Source: Sphagnum compactum (Eukaryota; Bryophyta; Sphagnopsida; Sphagnales). Taken from it: a stretch of 64,000 nucleotides of DNA. This document shows positions 11,918 to 23,186 of the stretch, piece after piece. The notes under the pieces are model-generated. The model was not told the origin of the DNA. It was given only the letters and a program-made list of their open reading frames with translations, and searched no databases. Positions within the stretch are counted from its first letter, which is position 1; the number at the start of each line of letters is the position of its first letter. The stretch lies in the NCBI GenBank assembly GCA_965153455.1, contig OZ234502.1:9021495-9085494 (forward strand). Direction: 5' to 3'. The position numbers were made by a program, and so were the translations under genes.

Positions 11918-12910
11918 ATGGGGGCTCAGATTACGAAGCAGAAGTTAGTAGGAGTGGAGGAGACGGATCTGGAACAGAAGCAGCAAACGGAAGGGACGAG
12001 CTTCCCGGGAAGCAATTACCGGTGTCCGAATCGCAAAGAGTGGATGTCGACATTGCCGCTGGAGACGCTCAAGGTACGAGACCTAGTGTGGCCGGGAACA
12101 CATGACTCAGCGTCCAACAGGATCGGCATCCCGCTCATCTCCAGGCCGTTCGCGAGGTGTCAGAAGCTATCGATCTACGAGCAACTGGTGATCGGAGCTC
12201 GCGTTTTCGATGTCCGTATCCAGCAAGATCGGAAAGTCTGCCATGGCATTCTCACGAGCTACATGGTAGACGAAGTGTTGAACGACGTGAAGAAGTTCTT
12301 CAGTGAGACCACCTCCGAATTCGTCATCCTCGAGATCCGAACGGAGTTTCAGTGGAATGATCCGCCGAACTTCGATCAGTGGCTTGTGGAGCAGCTCGGG
12401 GAGTATCTCATTCCGCAAGACGAGAGTACGTTTGACAAAACTTTCCAAGAACTGCTTCCCAAGAGACTCTTCTGCGTATGGAAGCCCAACAAGTCGCCAG
12501 CGCCATCTCCAGGAAGTCCGCTCTGGAGCTCTGCGTATCTGAAAGATAACTGGATTGACACTGATCTCCCCTTCACCAAGTTCAACTCCAATTTGTCTTA
12601 CCTCGCGCAGCAGGCACCCAACAACACGCGGAACTATTTCTACCGAGTGGAGAACACGGCCACGCCGCAAGTCTCTGGTCCTGTCGTGTGCGTGTTTCCT
12701 GTGACTCAGAGAATCCGTGGTTATGCTCGTCTGTTTCTTACGGAAGTTTTCAAAAGAGGTATCGCCGATCGATTGCAAATCTTTGTGGAGGATTTTGTGC
12801 AAGAAGACTTCATTGATGCATGCGTTGGAATCACCGTTGCCCGCTACTCGCCGTCGTTGTTAGCAGCAGCTCCTGCGACGGTGGGAAGCGCAACACAAGC
12901 TTCTTCGTAA
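11918..12910 (+). CDS. PI-PLC X-domain-containing protein (plant type), intronless
   Basis: One uninterrupted frame of 330 codons ending in TAA. It resembles Arabidopsis PLC-like phosphodiesterase proteins such as At4g38690. Motifs: WPGTHDSASN with catalytic-type His62, FDVR at 97-100, CHG with the second catalytic-type His109, and a VILEIRTEF strand near 136-144. It has an X box but no Y box, EF-hand or C2 domain, so it is not a classical plant PI-PLC; the family's substrate is poorly defined. The start is chosen because MGAQITKQ matches both the family N-terminus and the N-myristoylation consensus (Gly2, Thr6, Lys7), which suggests membrane attachment. No signal peptide or membrane span is visible. 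The CDS is clearly more GC-rich than its surroundings. Tandem repeats lie upstream (10.88-11.12 kb) and downstream (13.2-13.4 kb). Confidence 0.93.
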   Translation: MGAQITKQKLVGVEETDLEQKQQTEGTSFPGSNYRCPNRKEWMSTLPLETLKVRDLVWPGTHDSASNRIGIPLISRPFARCQKLSIYEQLVIGARVFDVRIQQDRKVCHGILTSYMVDEVLNDVKKFFSETTSEFVILEIRTEFQWNDPPNFDQWLVEQLGEYLIPQDESTFDKTFQELLPKRLFCVWKPNKSPAPSPGSPLWSSAYLKDNWIDTDLPFTKFNSNLSYLAQQAPNNTRNYFYRVENTATPQVSGPVVCVFPVTQRIRGYARLFLTEVFKRGIADRLQIFVEDFVQEDFIDACVGITVARYSPSLLAAAPATVGSATQASS

Positions 12911-13215
12911 TCGGAAGAAGAATCCGGTCGAGTCTGACACGACCCGCAACCCACTCCCATGAGAAAACTCCGGCTGGAACTGAGGTCCGATCCACAACCC
13001 ATTGCTTGCGTTTCCATTTTCTTCCCGCAGGAAACTTGGGCGGAAACAAAAGAAAACAACCAGAAAACAACCGGAATGCGTGCATAAGGAAGAAGCTAAT
13101 ATGCAAACAGAACCGCTTGTTTAACGAGGAAGGAGGAGAGATCTACTAGTTAAAGCAGATCAAATACGTGGCTTTGTTGAAGAAAACCTTCTATTAGTTC
13201 ATAATAGACAACTGC
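12911..13215 (+). other. Probable 3' UTR of the PI-PLC X-domain gene
   Basis: This follows the TAA stop. Open frames here are short and unsupported. The boundary of the UTR cannot be placed from the sequence. Confidence 0.4.
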
Positions 13216-13436
13216 GTGTGGGACAAATGCTAATTTGATTTCTCTGACAACAACATCCTGCTTCAGTCTAGAGACTGGAGTGCAAATGGATGTGGGACGA
13301 AAGCTAATTTGATACATTCTCTGACAACATCCTGCTTCAATTTAGAATTGGAGCGCAAATGGGTGTAGGACAAAAGCTAATTTGATTTCTCTGACAACAA
13401 CATCCTGCTTCACTTTAGAGATTGGAGTGCAAATGT
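13216..13436 (+). repeat. Three tandem copies of a 73-75 bp unit
   Basis: Units start near 13216, 13291 and 13364. Each contains tgtgggacaaa-gctaatttgat, a tctctgacaac-catcctgcttca block and a tagag-ttggagtgcaaatg tail. Differences between units are small substitutions and short indels. The array is just downstream of the PI-PLC X-domain gene and may be in its 3' UTR. Confidence 0.85.
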
Positions 13437-13799
13437 AGACATAGATTAGAGTGCAATAATGTGATAAATCAGCCTGCTGCTGCATTTACAGAGCTTTTTA
13501 GTGCGACTAGGAGCCTTTTCGCTCAGATATCTAATTTGCAATTGAACATCTGATCGCTTCATTTCTAGCTTGATCAGAGTACAATCTCTCTCAGTGATTT
13601 GCTTTGAATTCTGCACTGGTAGACAACTGATTGATGATTGGGGGGGGGGGTTAAGTTTATTTGAGTTCACTGAAGCATCCTACTATGGTCTTTTAGAGAT
13701 TCTCAAGTGGGGGAGAGGCTATGGCTGCATATTATATATATTTTCTAAAACCTGTAATTATTCTCTACATTCCCTTCATGTTTACAGAATTCAAGTGAA

Positions 13800-13980
13800 G
13801 GGCCTGTGCTTGGTATCGGGATTCTGTGCTTTCGTTGCATCTTGTGATTCGTTTTTGAGAGATGAGAGGATTGCAATCTGAAGTGATACTAGCACTTGTT
13901 GGGATTTTGTGCTTTCATTCCTCTCATGATTCAGTTTTGAGAGACTTTTAGAGATTCAAATCTGAAGCGATACTAGTTTG
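13800..13980 (+). repeat. Two tandem copies of a unit of about 90 bp
   Basis: The segment gggattctgtgctttcgttgc ... gtttttgagag ... caatctgaagtgatactag recurs immediately as gggattttgtgctttcattcc ... gttttgagag ... caaatctgaagcgatactag. No coding meaning is apparent. Confidence 0.7.
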
Positions 13981-14330
13981 AATAAGACAACTCTATGTGT
14001 CATTCTGGGGCATCCAAGGAAGCATAAGAAGTGGTTTCCAGTCGAAGAAGGGAGGAGAGAGAGAGGAGGAGTGTAGGAGGAGGAGGAGGAGAACAATAAT
14101 ATCAAAGGAAACAATCTAAATCAAAGCTCAAAGCAGAAGAACAAAGAAACACACCAACAGTTGGTCCTCTTGTATACAAACTCCCTGTGATCCATAGAAA
14201 GCCACTCACTTGCAGGCAACTTACTTTCATTTCCATCTCAGCCCGTTTTTTTTTTCCCCATCAGCTTGGGCTCAAATGCAAGCTTTCCACACCAAAGTAG
14301 TAATGCTGCACCTGTAAACAAGCACAAGCC

Positions 14331-14770
14331 ACAAATTGCAGAGAATGTCTAATGAGATTGAAGACACAAAACTACAAAAATTCTATTGAATGGGAATCTG
14401 CATACAGTCAATTACAAATTTTCTATTTTGTTACAAATTTTTGCATAACCATCAAGGGCTTAGAAACAATGAATTCATACCATGTTTTGTGCCACAAATT
14501 GCAGAGCATATCTAATGAGATTACAGGCACACAAAAACAAAATTTCTATCGAATGCAAACCTCTATACAGTCAATTACAAATTTTCCATTTTGTTACAAA
14601 TTGCATAACAGTCAAAAGTTTAGAAATACTACTATATTCATACCATGTTTTTGTGCCACAAACTACAAAACTTCTATTGAATGCAAATTCCCTATTCACA
14701 GTAAATTACAAAATTTTCATAACAGTCAAGAGTTCAGAAGTAACAAATTCATTTCATTCATAACATGTGA
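14331..14770 (+). repeat. About 2.7 tandem copies of a 163-bp unit
   Basis: Units begin at acaaattgca (14331 and 14494) and acaaactaca (14658). Each carries an attctattgaatg/ttctatcgaatgc block, a cagt(c/a)aattacaaa block, a cataac(c/a)(a/g)tcaa block and a ttcataccatgttt-type end. The third copy is shortened. The array lies about 0.8-1.2 kb beyond the stop of the minus-strand DUF7138-like gene. Confidence 0.85.
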
Positions 14771-15596
14771 GAAAATGAGAAATCTGCGGAAACAAGATCT
14801 GCATAGAAAATAATAAACCCAGACCTTGATCATGGGGAGATCTTTCTTTCTCAAAACTGTACAAAAAAACCTCTTAATAGACTATCATGCGCAGACCTTT
14901 TGCTGCTGCTGCTACTGAATGCATTCTGATCTTCGGTGCTCTCAGAAGTAGGTTAAAGCGGTAACCAGCAGTGGCTGTGTAACCATAAAATCTTCTACTG
15001 AGGAAAGTTCCTCTCCTAAAGCAGAAGAAGATATGGGGCTCGGTCCAGTGCCAAATATTCTGACACTCAACCAAACCTGTACATACTAAGAAGTAAATGC
15101 AAAAAGCAAGAACTAACTAAGTGTAAGATTCACAGTGAACCTGAAAATAGTCATCACCGATTCTTGAAGTTGATGAAATTTGTCCCACCAAACAGACCTG
15201 TTCAAAGTGTCATCGCTTACCAAGCAAACAAGACATTCAGGCTCAAAGGACAAACTGAGAAAATGGAGGAGAGCAGAGGATAGGGAGCAGCCGCAAGAGT
15301 AAATAACACAAAGAAGCCAGCCATATGCATGGATCTTTCATGGTACAGAAGTTTGCCAGAAGAACCAAGTTTGAAGTTCTGGGTCTCTCCAGGGATTATA
15401 TCTACACTATCCTACAACACTGCTGGTGAAATCCTCTTGACAAGGCCAACATGAAGGAGAGAGAGAGATAGAGAGAGAGAGAAGAGAGGGAACAAACTAC
15501 CCACAGAGATTATATGGCAAATTCTTTGCCTCTATAAGAAGTAGGTGGTGCACCATTATTTGCACTTGGATGTTCTCAATCTATTGACTTTCAAAC
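14771..15596 (-). other. Probable 3' UTR and flank of the DUF7138-like gene
   Basis: No recognisable coding sequence. A GA-rich microsatellite lies at about 15456-15486. The end of the transcript cannot be fixed by eye. Confidence 0.4.
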
Positions 15597-17030
15597 CTAA
15601 GCTGCAGCTTCCATGTGCCACTTGCCTGGTCGTCCTATTGGCCCTGCTGGGGATGGGCCTCTGAACCCCATTAGGATGGTATCATCGACACACCAATGGA
15701 ATGGCGGTTCTCTGATGTTCCTCTCCTGACAGAAGCAGCATAATTTACAGGTTTTAGTGCTCTCTGCTCTAATGTCCCTTCCTACCAGCCCTTGCAGTAC
15801 CCCACTGAGATTTGACAGCTCCAAAGGGATCATAGAGACTGGTGGCTGCTGCTGCTGCAAGCATGACATCTGTGCCTGTGCCTTGGCCTGTGCTTGCTGC
15901 AACACTATTTGCCTGTTCTCCCCTGCTACTTCCATTGAAACTCTTGGCAGAAAGTTTCCTGTTGAAGAACCAATAGAAGAAATGCTAAATGATGGCCTTG
16001 CAAAGGGAGCCAAGTTGTTCAAAAGGTTGGGTGCAGTGTCTGGAGTCACATTAGGGATACTGGGGATCAGGCCATTCCTTGTCCCACTATTTGATGGCCT
16101 CAGACCTGGACTCTGTGAATCATCAAATCTGTTCTTAAGACATAGGTCCATGAGAGGCAGCTGAAGATGGTGCTCAGCCTGCAGCTGCTGTAGGGCAGCT
16201 TGATCATTGGCTTTCTCTGAACGTCTTGCAGACTCCATACCTTCTTTGTACATCCATGGTAATCCATTGTGCAGTTTCTGGTGATCCTCTGCATTTTGGA
16301 CCTGAGCCAGCTCATCAACCCTCCCTGTGGAGGGAATGCTGAAACCTTCAATCTGACACATCCCTCCTCCCCCATATTGCCACCCAGGCTTTGGACTTGC
16401 AAATCCATTTGGCCCCATACCCTCTCGTCTGAGCAGTGTTCTCTCAACTTTCCCTTCAGGTGCTGCTATAGAAAGCTTGCTGTCGGGAGACCCATTCCTA
16501 ACTCTCTGTCCACTGGAAACAGCCACAGGAGTGACAGGTGATGAGGGCCTCTGCACAAAAATAGGGGGAGATGTGGCATCTAGAGAGCATGACACATCAT
16601 CATCTGTGCCACTCCCAGGCTTAGGCCGTTCATCTGAGGGTGACAGATCACCTCTGGAGGAATTAGAATCCTCATCATCCCCATTCTCTGCTTCTGTGCT
16701 CCTCTTCCGGATCACCTTGCGCTCCTTCTTTGACTTCTTAATGGAGACAAGGAAGTGACAGTCTTTCTCCCTACTTGGATTGTGCTGATTCAGGATGATA
16801 TTGAAATTGGTGTTTTCGTTGATGGGGAGTTTCTGCCGCTTATCATCCTTCACTGTTCTGCGGCAAACAAATACTGCTGAAAGCTGGTTGACAGGGATTC
16901 CAGTCTTTTGGCTAATCAATACCTGGAAGCGCTTGAAAGTCAACACAGAATGCACCCCAACGACTCCTTTGTCATGCTCTTGCTCCCCATCATAGAACAC
17001 CACTTGATAAGGTGTTGCAAAGCTCTCCAT
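15597..17030 (-). CDS. DUF7138-like plant protein of unknown function, intronless
   Basis: A single 477-codon frame. I start at the ATG at 17030-17028 (MESFATPYQ) because the open frame further 5' begins at a GTG. Residues about 8-105 form the conserved domain: PYQVVFYDGEQE, LTFKRFQVLISQKTGIP, AVFVCRRTV and DCHFLVSIKKSKKERK, which I recall as DUF7138 (name from memory). A basic patch (KKSKKERK, then VIRKR) could be a nuclear localisation signal. The middle is Ser/Pro-rich with acidic patches, followed by a Gln-rich stretch (QAQAKAQAQM, QQQQ). The C-terminus has a conserved-looking Cys/Trp motif (CKLCCFCQERN, FHWCVDD) and ends in GPIGRPGKWHMEAAA. No enzyme motif, signal peptide or membrane span is seen. 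Function is unknown; a nuclear or protein-interaction role is only inference. Confidence 0.85.
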   Translation of the reverse strand: MESFATPYQVVFYDGEQEHDKGVVGVHSVLTFKRFQVLISQKTGIPVNQLSAVFVCRRTVKDDKRQKLPINENTNFNIILNQHNPSREKDCHFLVSIKKSKKERKVIRKRSTEAENGDDEDSNSSRGDLSPSDERPKPGSGTDDDVSCSLDATSPPIFVQRPSSPVTPVAVSSGQRVRNGSPDSKLSIAAPEGKVERTLLRREGMGPNGFASPKPGWQYGGGGMCQIEGFSIPSTGRVDELAQVQNAEDHQKLHNGLPWMYKEGMESARRSEKANDQAALQQLQAEHHLQLPLMDLCLKNRFDDSQSPGLRPSNSGTRNGLIPSIPNVTPDTAPNLLNNLAPFARPSFSISSIGSSTGNFLPRVSMEVAGENRQIVLQQAQAKAQAQMSCLQQQQPPVSMIPLELSNLSGVLQGLVGRDIRAESTKTCKLCCFCQERNIREPPFHWCVDDTILMGFRGPSPAGPIGRPGKWHMEAAA

Positions 17031-18960
17031 TGTTGTACTCACATATGTTTGCTGCTTGCTGGCTGCTGAACCGTGTGAGCACCCTATACCATGTGCAAAT
17101 TAAAGACTGCTGCTTGAGCAGGCACATTTGTCATCATCCTGCAACAATCAACAACACACTCCAACAACAATCTCAGAAATGCACACTCTCAAGACTCACT
17201 CTTCTACCACACTCAGACCAAGGAAGGGGAATGATCACACACCAAGAGATCATCAACACAGACTTATAGAAATACAGGACAATGAGTCATGACAAAAGGC
17301 AGGAAAGAAACTGGATTCCAATCTTCCAAGAAAGACGATAGCAACTCTTGGACATATGTGAGAGAACAGTAAGCACAGGTATGAATGAAACCACCAAGCT
17401 AAATGGGTGATACCCTAGACACTCGGACTGCCTCCTCCCCAGTGGACTGACTGACTACCCCTTCATAACCTAAAAACCAAAATACCCTTCATAAGCAAAG
17501 GGATCCCTAAAAGCAGATCAAATGGAACGGGAGAGAGATCTGGAACCTTCTGGTGCAGACAAACCCTGACTTCTTGGCAACACGGAAACTTTGGGTTTTC
17601 ACTCCAAGAGAAATGGGACTCCAGCATGGGACAGACATGTGCAAAAGGAGCCATCAAAACAGTTATGAACTGCCGAGTTAGACATCTGCTATATGGCTTT
17701 AACTACCTCCAAGACATGCACAACCAGAAGTTTCTGTATAAGCCGTTATGATCTGATATCAAACTTTGGCCGAGGAACCTGGTAGCCGCACTCTACTACC
17801 TCTGCAAGTACTTTCTTTCTTCGCAAGGGTTTGCTTCACTCCTCTACAATCGCTACATTCCTCCTTCTCATATAGGACATGCAGCAAAGTACTCGATGCT
17901 CGCTTGGGGAAAGGACGCACATTCACCATCCAAGATCAGATCTGCTATGGGTAGAATCGAAACCACGGATAGGTGTGCAGCAGACAAGTGCGTGCACACG
18001 GCAGAAGAGAACACAGCAAGCAGTAGTGAACTCATTGCCAAGACATATAAGATCCAATGCAGATCCGGCAAAGCTAGGCACTCGGCTTCTTCTTCAGGAA
18101 GACTTTTGGCTGCTCTCGTTGCATCAAGGACACAACAAAGTGCAACGAAGAAGGAGGAGGATCCATACAAACCGATTCCCGACGACTATTCCACTCTCTC
18201 CTCATTCCAGAAGACGCAGACAAAGAAAGCGGAGTCTAGTCGGGAGACAAAACACAGAACGGAGAACCGAACATGCTATCGATCAACAATTCCGACACCG
18301 TCAACAAACACAGAACGAGAATTGAACATTAGCGATCGGAATCCATTCCGACTTCGTCGATGACTGACGCCCCTGACAGACAGACTGACACTGATGATCA
18401 CTCCTCTCATCAATTGCCTTCTTCTCTCTACCTTGCTCCAGAAATGCTTAGAGGCCGGCAAAGACCAAGGAAGCCACAGATAGCCGTGAAAACATCACAG
18501 CACAGAGCACCGCGAAACCAATTACCATTCACCCCTTAGGCATCGTCTCATCCATGCTTCTACAGACAGACGCCTCAACAAAGCGGAAGAAAAAAGACAA
18601 ACAAAGAGAGAGAGAGCAAGGCTAAAACGAAGAAGGAAGAACTCGATTCCTCATCAATTGACAGTGTAAACGTACTCACTGGTGGAGCTCCGATCGATCT
18701 TCCGCTTACCTTTCTAAGGCACGCATAGAGGCCAAGGCAGTGCTGGCGGACACCAGATAGGGAGGAGGAGCTTGCGCTTGAAACCATTCAGAAAACCAAC
18801 CAAAGACGCTCATTGGAGAGGAGTTTTAGATCACCATCATTTTTGTAAGCTTCCCGATCAAACTGTGCACGCATCCAGACACCGGAAGCTCGCAATAAAC
18901 ACGCCCGCCCGACCTCCCTGCTCTCGTCCTCTCGCGCGCGCTCTCTCTCTCTCTCCCTCG
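17031..18960 (-). other. Long 5' leader and promoter of the DUF7138-like gene
   Basis: Open frames on both strands here match nothing I know. The GC content is above that of the spacer, and a CT-run (18934-18958), read as GA on the coding strand, lies near the presumed transcription start. One or more leader introns are likely given the 1.9-kb length, but I cannot fix splice sites. Confidence 0.45.
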
Positions 18961-19030
18961 CTTGCTGTGCTGCGCTTTCGTTTCCTTCTTCCGTCGTGGC
19001 CCGGCTCTCCTGCTGTGCGTGGGTCCCGAA

Positions 19031-19250
19031 TATAGCCAAAAAGCTATATTAAAAATTAAAAGTGCTAAAATCATGAGGTTTTAAAGATTTTCAATTAGCC
19101 AAAAACTCACTGTGACTCCCGAAATTTTTAAAGAAATATCGCCAGATCTCTATACATGCTTCAAGTAGGTTAGCCAAAAATATGGAAGGATGCGTTTTAA
19201 AAAAAATTGCTTTCATATTTAGCTTGTAACCAAATTTGGCTAAATCTTTC
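19031..19250 (-). mobile_element. Dispersed repeat E, copy 1 (inverted match to 60203-60456)
   Basis: Read on the minus strand it contains gatttagccaaatttgg, tacaagctaaatatgaaa, a run of T, and near its other end gattttagcacttttaatt. The same order occurs on the plus strand at 60.2-60.46 kb. It is AT-rich, non-coding and about 220-250 bp; probably a non-autonomous element. A short related phrase (tttagccaaatttgg) also occurs at 9429-9443. Confidence 0.65.
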
Positions 19251-19971
19251 TGTGGGCCACCGCCACTTCGGCTATAACACAAAACTCCCAAAAAAAAACA
19301 CACCATGACTCCCGAACCGAAGTTTCGAGATCCCGTTCACGCTCTGCTTGCCACCCAATATCTGCCACCTCGGATACGGACCTCGAACAGAGATCCCCAA
19401 ACGCCAGTTCCAAGTCCTAATCAAGACTCCCCACGAATTCATGGTACGTACCTCACCTACACGTAGAAATTATTAAAACTCAGGTTGAAAGAAGGACCCC
19501 ACCCCACCAGTGTTTTTTTCCCCCCCTTCCCCGCACCCAACCCAATTTTATTTTATTGTATTTCCTTTTGACCAGTGTTAGGCGGTTACCCAGTTTGGTC
19601 AGTTAGAATTTGATTAGTAAAAGCCGAACCAGAATCAGGTCTGATTTTTGGTAGTGGAATCAGAACTGGGTTTTTAAAAACCAGATCTGGTTGTGGAACC
19701 CCAACCGAACCTGGACCCCTGTTCTGGAACCCTGGTTTCTTTTGCCTACAGGTCACACAGCCATGAGTTGAAATCTATAGAAATCCCACCTACCATACTG
19801 CCAAAGGCAGTTTGGGTACAAAATTTTATTATTATTTTTATTACAAATACTGAGATTTCAAGAGAAAATAATTTAGAAGACGTTTTTTTTTTTTTTTTGT
19901 TTTTTTAACAGAAGGAAAATGAAGAATATTTTGGAATAGGAAAGAATATTCCAGTTTCTAAATGGAATATT

Positions 19972-19999
19972 CTTAATTAATTAATTAATTAATTAATTA
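19972..19999. repeat. (TTAA)n microsatellite
   Basis: About seven ttaa tetramers in a row, next to three gaatatt motifs. Confidence 0.9.
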
Positions 20000-20324
20000 T
20001 TTGACAAGCATGTGCTGAAGCTGCCTCCGTATTTACTTATGGTATGTTCTGGCAACAAGCTAGAAGCCATTGTCTAAATATGGCTACTTGAGAACTTTCT
20101 ACCTTGAAATATGCAACTTTGGTCAAGTTTTTCCCAAAAAAGAGTCCTTTGGGAGCCTTTCTTTGTCACCTGAGTAAAAGAATTCCTGGTCCTGAGTCCT
20201 GACTAGCGTTGGGTAATTCTTGGTTATTAAATATTAATCTCCGGTTCCATATCTATTTGTCTACTTATTAAGGAAGGGAGTTTGTTTTGTTTGTTTGTCA
20301 TGTTGAGATCTCCCAAGCTGAGAG

Positions 20325-20344
20325 CCCCCCCCCCCCCCCCCCCC
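20325..20344. repeat. Poly-C run of 20
   Basis: Twenty consecutive C residues. It is one of many long G/C homopolymers in this window. Confidence 0.9.
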
Positions 20345-23141
20345 ACACCCACCATGCTCTTGGTACACTTGAAAAGCTCTTGACAAGAAAGGTGGTGGTG
20401 CATTGAGGTGGTTTTGTAATCTTTAGACCTACAATGCAAGAATTATTGAATATTGAGTAATTTTATCATTGAAAATTCAATAAGATCCAGACTAAATTTT
20501 TTAGGGAAATTGGGACACGTTCTTGATATTGTTGGAAAGCTCTCAATGAGTTGGATGTAAGGTGTGAAGAGATATTTGAATTTTGAGTAAATTTTTGCTT
20601 GTTGAAAGTTTAATAAATTATAAAAAAATCAATTTTGGGAGCAGAAATTAATTGGGTAACAAGTTCAAAATTGGGCCAATGGCACAGGTGACACCCCAAA
20701 GTGAAATTCCTTAATACACAAATTATCCCTTAAAAATAGGAGTCTTTCACAGGCCATTTGAGACCTTTAGGTAAGCACTCACCACACCCCCTCCCCTTTG
20801 TCCCAGTTCTTATAGAAGGAAAATTGCACCATGAAGTAATTAAGGTTGCTCCCCCTATGAAATTTGAGGATACCAACTACCATAATTGGACCTCAAATTG
20901 ATATACCATATTTTTAAATTTTGCAGAATTTGAAAAAAAATTGAATACTATTATTACCCATTTTGATAGCTTGAATTTTGGTCATTGTTTTCGGGATTGT
21001 TGTAACTTATAAGTGGCCTAGCTAAGGTTCACACTACAAACCAACGTAACCTAATGTACTTCAAAAATTCAGATTATACAAACAAAAAGTATGAAGACTT
21101 ATATTTGAATGTTTTTGTAGATGTTATTTGGAAGAATATTAAAATTCACGTTTGCACCCATTAGCCTAGACAAGAAAATATATCTGGGATCCTTCAACTC
21201 GTACGCATTTTCTTGGATGTAATTTGTAAAGAACATATCAGGTAGGTTTCACCTATTGATTTCAATCATGGAAAATATTATTGTTTTAGAAACATGCGTC
21301 AACTAGTCTACGTGGTGTTTTTCACATAGTATTTTTTTTTTCAACATGGTGTCAAATAGATCCTTGTATGTATCATGCAATATTACGTAGGGAGCATATG
21401 TTAAAGGAAAACAAATATTAGGGTTTGTTTCTAGTTTCCACTCACCATTCATCCCATTTTAGCAAACAAATATGGGGTTTTCTAAAAACCAAGTTTCCAA
21501 ATTGTTGATGTTCAAAATAGTTTCACTCAAATTCCACCCAAATCCCATGAGTTTGAGCAAGAATACCAGTTACTATTTAGGATAGGGATCGGACAACTAC
21601 TTACAAATGTAAGGTCTCTCTCGCTCCTAAATAGTACTACACATAAGATCCGTCCCACCTTGTGATCTACATAATGTTTAGCCCGATAATAAGGTTCACC
21701 TTGTGCTTTATGATCCGGAAGGCCCACTAATGGGAGGAAGGGGGGGGGGGGGGTGGGGGTGCACATTGCAAAATAAACGGGCCTAGGACAAGCAATAGCT
21801 AAGAGCAAGATATGTGTTGTCCACATATAAGCCCTTCCGGACTGCCCCAATTCCCCCAAAAAATAATAATAATGATGACAATAATTTGACTTTTAAGACT
21901 ATAGAGGTAGGCTTGTTTGAATTTGCTTGGGATATGGAACCATATGGATAGATTTCTACTTCAGTATCCCCATGCACAAAAAATTGGTTTTGGTGATAAG
22001 CATAGAGTTGGTTCCCAAGGTTGGGGATCGTACCTTTGGACAGCCGCAGACCTGACTGCAGAAGACTGTTTCATTGTTTAGCTACATTGGAATTTGGACG
22101 TTAGAGTTATATGTAAAGTCACACGATTAGGGGGCAAGAACGGTCAGTTTCAGCATAATAGGCCATCAAACACGTAACTGGGAATGAAAACTTCTCAGAA
22201 TGAAATAACTGGGACCCAAATTCGTTTTTTCACCAATTTTGGTAGTGAATTGAGTTTCATCCTGTCTTTCCATTTTCATGAGCGCCTCCACTGCTGCTAC
22301 ATATTATTTTCACTGCTCCTACCTGAATAACTACTATAATTAGTCTCAAACCTTGTGCAGTAAAAGTTGAGTTTCAACATCTGATATTGAGATTTAATAA
22401 ATTTTCCTTACTTTGTGTATATTACTGAAAGTGGGGATAGGGGGTGAAAGCAGGGTGAAGAGAGGGTGACTTTCCAGATAACACTGTTGTCCAAAGAATT
22501 TGACATTCCAACATGATGCCAGTATGACACAATGACAAGTGAGTTTGTCTGTGGATTGGTTGTGGTTTGGAGGAGCAAGAGTTGCTTGAAATTTGTTGCC
22601 ATTCAGAGGTTTGTTGGAAAGAATTTGTTGCAATTTGGAGGTGTATGATTTGGAGGAGACAAAGGGTCAATTGCCAAGCTCATGGTCTTTTTTTTGGTGG
22701 TTGTTTGTGTGTGAAGCTTGTGGGCAAGAGATTAAAAAAATGCAAAATAGGGGGCAAAATATGTGTGCATGTCAAGTTCCTATGTGTTTTTTTGTGTTTT
22801 GTTTATGTGTGCACTCCTGATTTTAAAAGAAGCAGCTCTCTCGGTCTCTTTGCCAAGTGAATTCCAAAACCAAGGATTCTTTGATTTTGGAAATTTTGGA
22901 AAACCCACAACTGGAGGCTATAAACAAATCAAACAGCCATCCAACATTGTTGTATTTTTCACCTTCCCTCAAGTGAGAATGAAGTAAGCTTAAAGATAAG
23001 CTTATTGAAATGACTCTTACTAAGAGTAAAAAATTCCTTGGTATCTTTCACAACCTGACAATTAACATCAGATAATAAATGAAAAAGGATGAAAGATCAT
23101 TATGTGCTTTATACACCCTAGGGGAAGGCAGTACTAAAATA
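20345..23141. other. AT-rich spacer, no gene recognised
   Basis: No conserved coding sequence on either strand. A poly-G run occurs at 21740-21753. Short open frames at 22.4-22.9 kb overlap on both strands and lack family motifs. Confidence 0.45.
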
Positions 23142-23186
23142 CAGGGCCATGCAAGGCAGAGCCAAGCATGGCCTTGCATGGCCCTG
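23142..23186. repeat. Perfect 16-bp inverted repeat (hairpin)
   Basis: The arms are 23142-23157 (cagggccatgcaaggc) and 23171-23186 (gccttgcatggccctg), separated by 13 nt. Flanking A/T-rich bases could extend the stem imperfectly. Function unknown. Confidence 0.9.

Noticed and set aside
12167-12802. Minus-strand open frame of 211 codons
   Set aside because: It lies antisense to the PI-PLC X-domain CDS and has no family motif; it is a shadow of the GC-rich real gene.
17879-18363. Two overlapping plus-strand frames (148 and 155 codons)
   Set aside because: They lie in the presumed leader of the minus-strand DUF7138-like gene and show no known domain.
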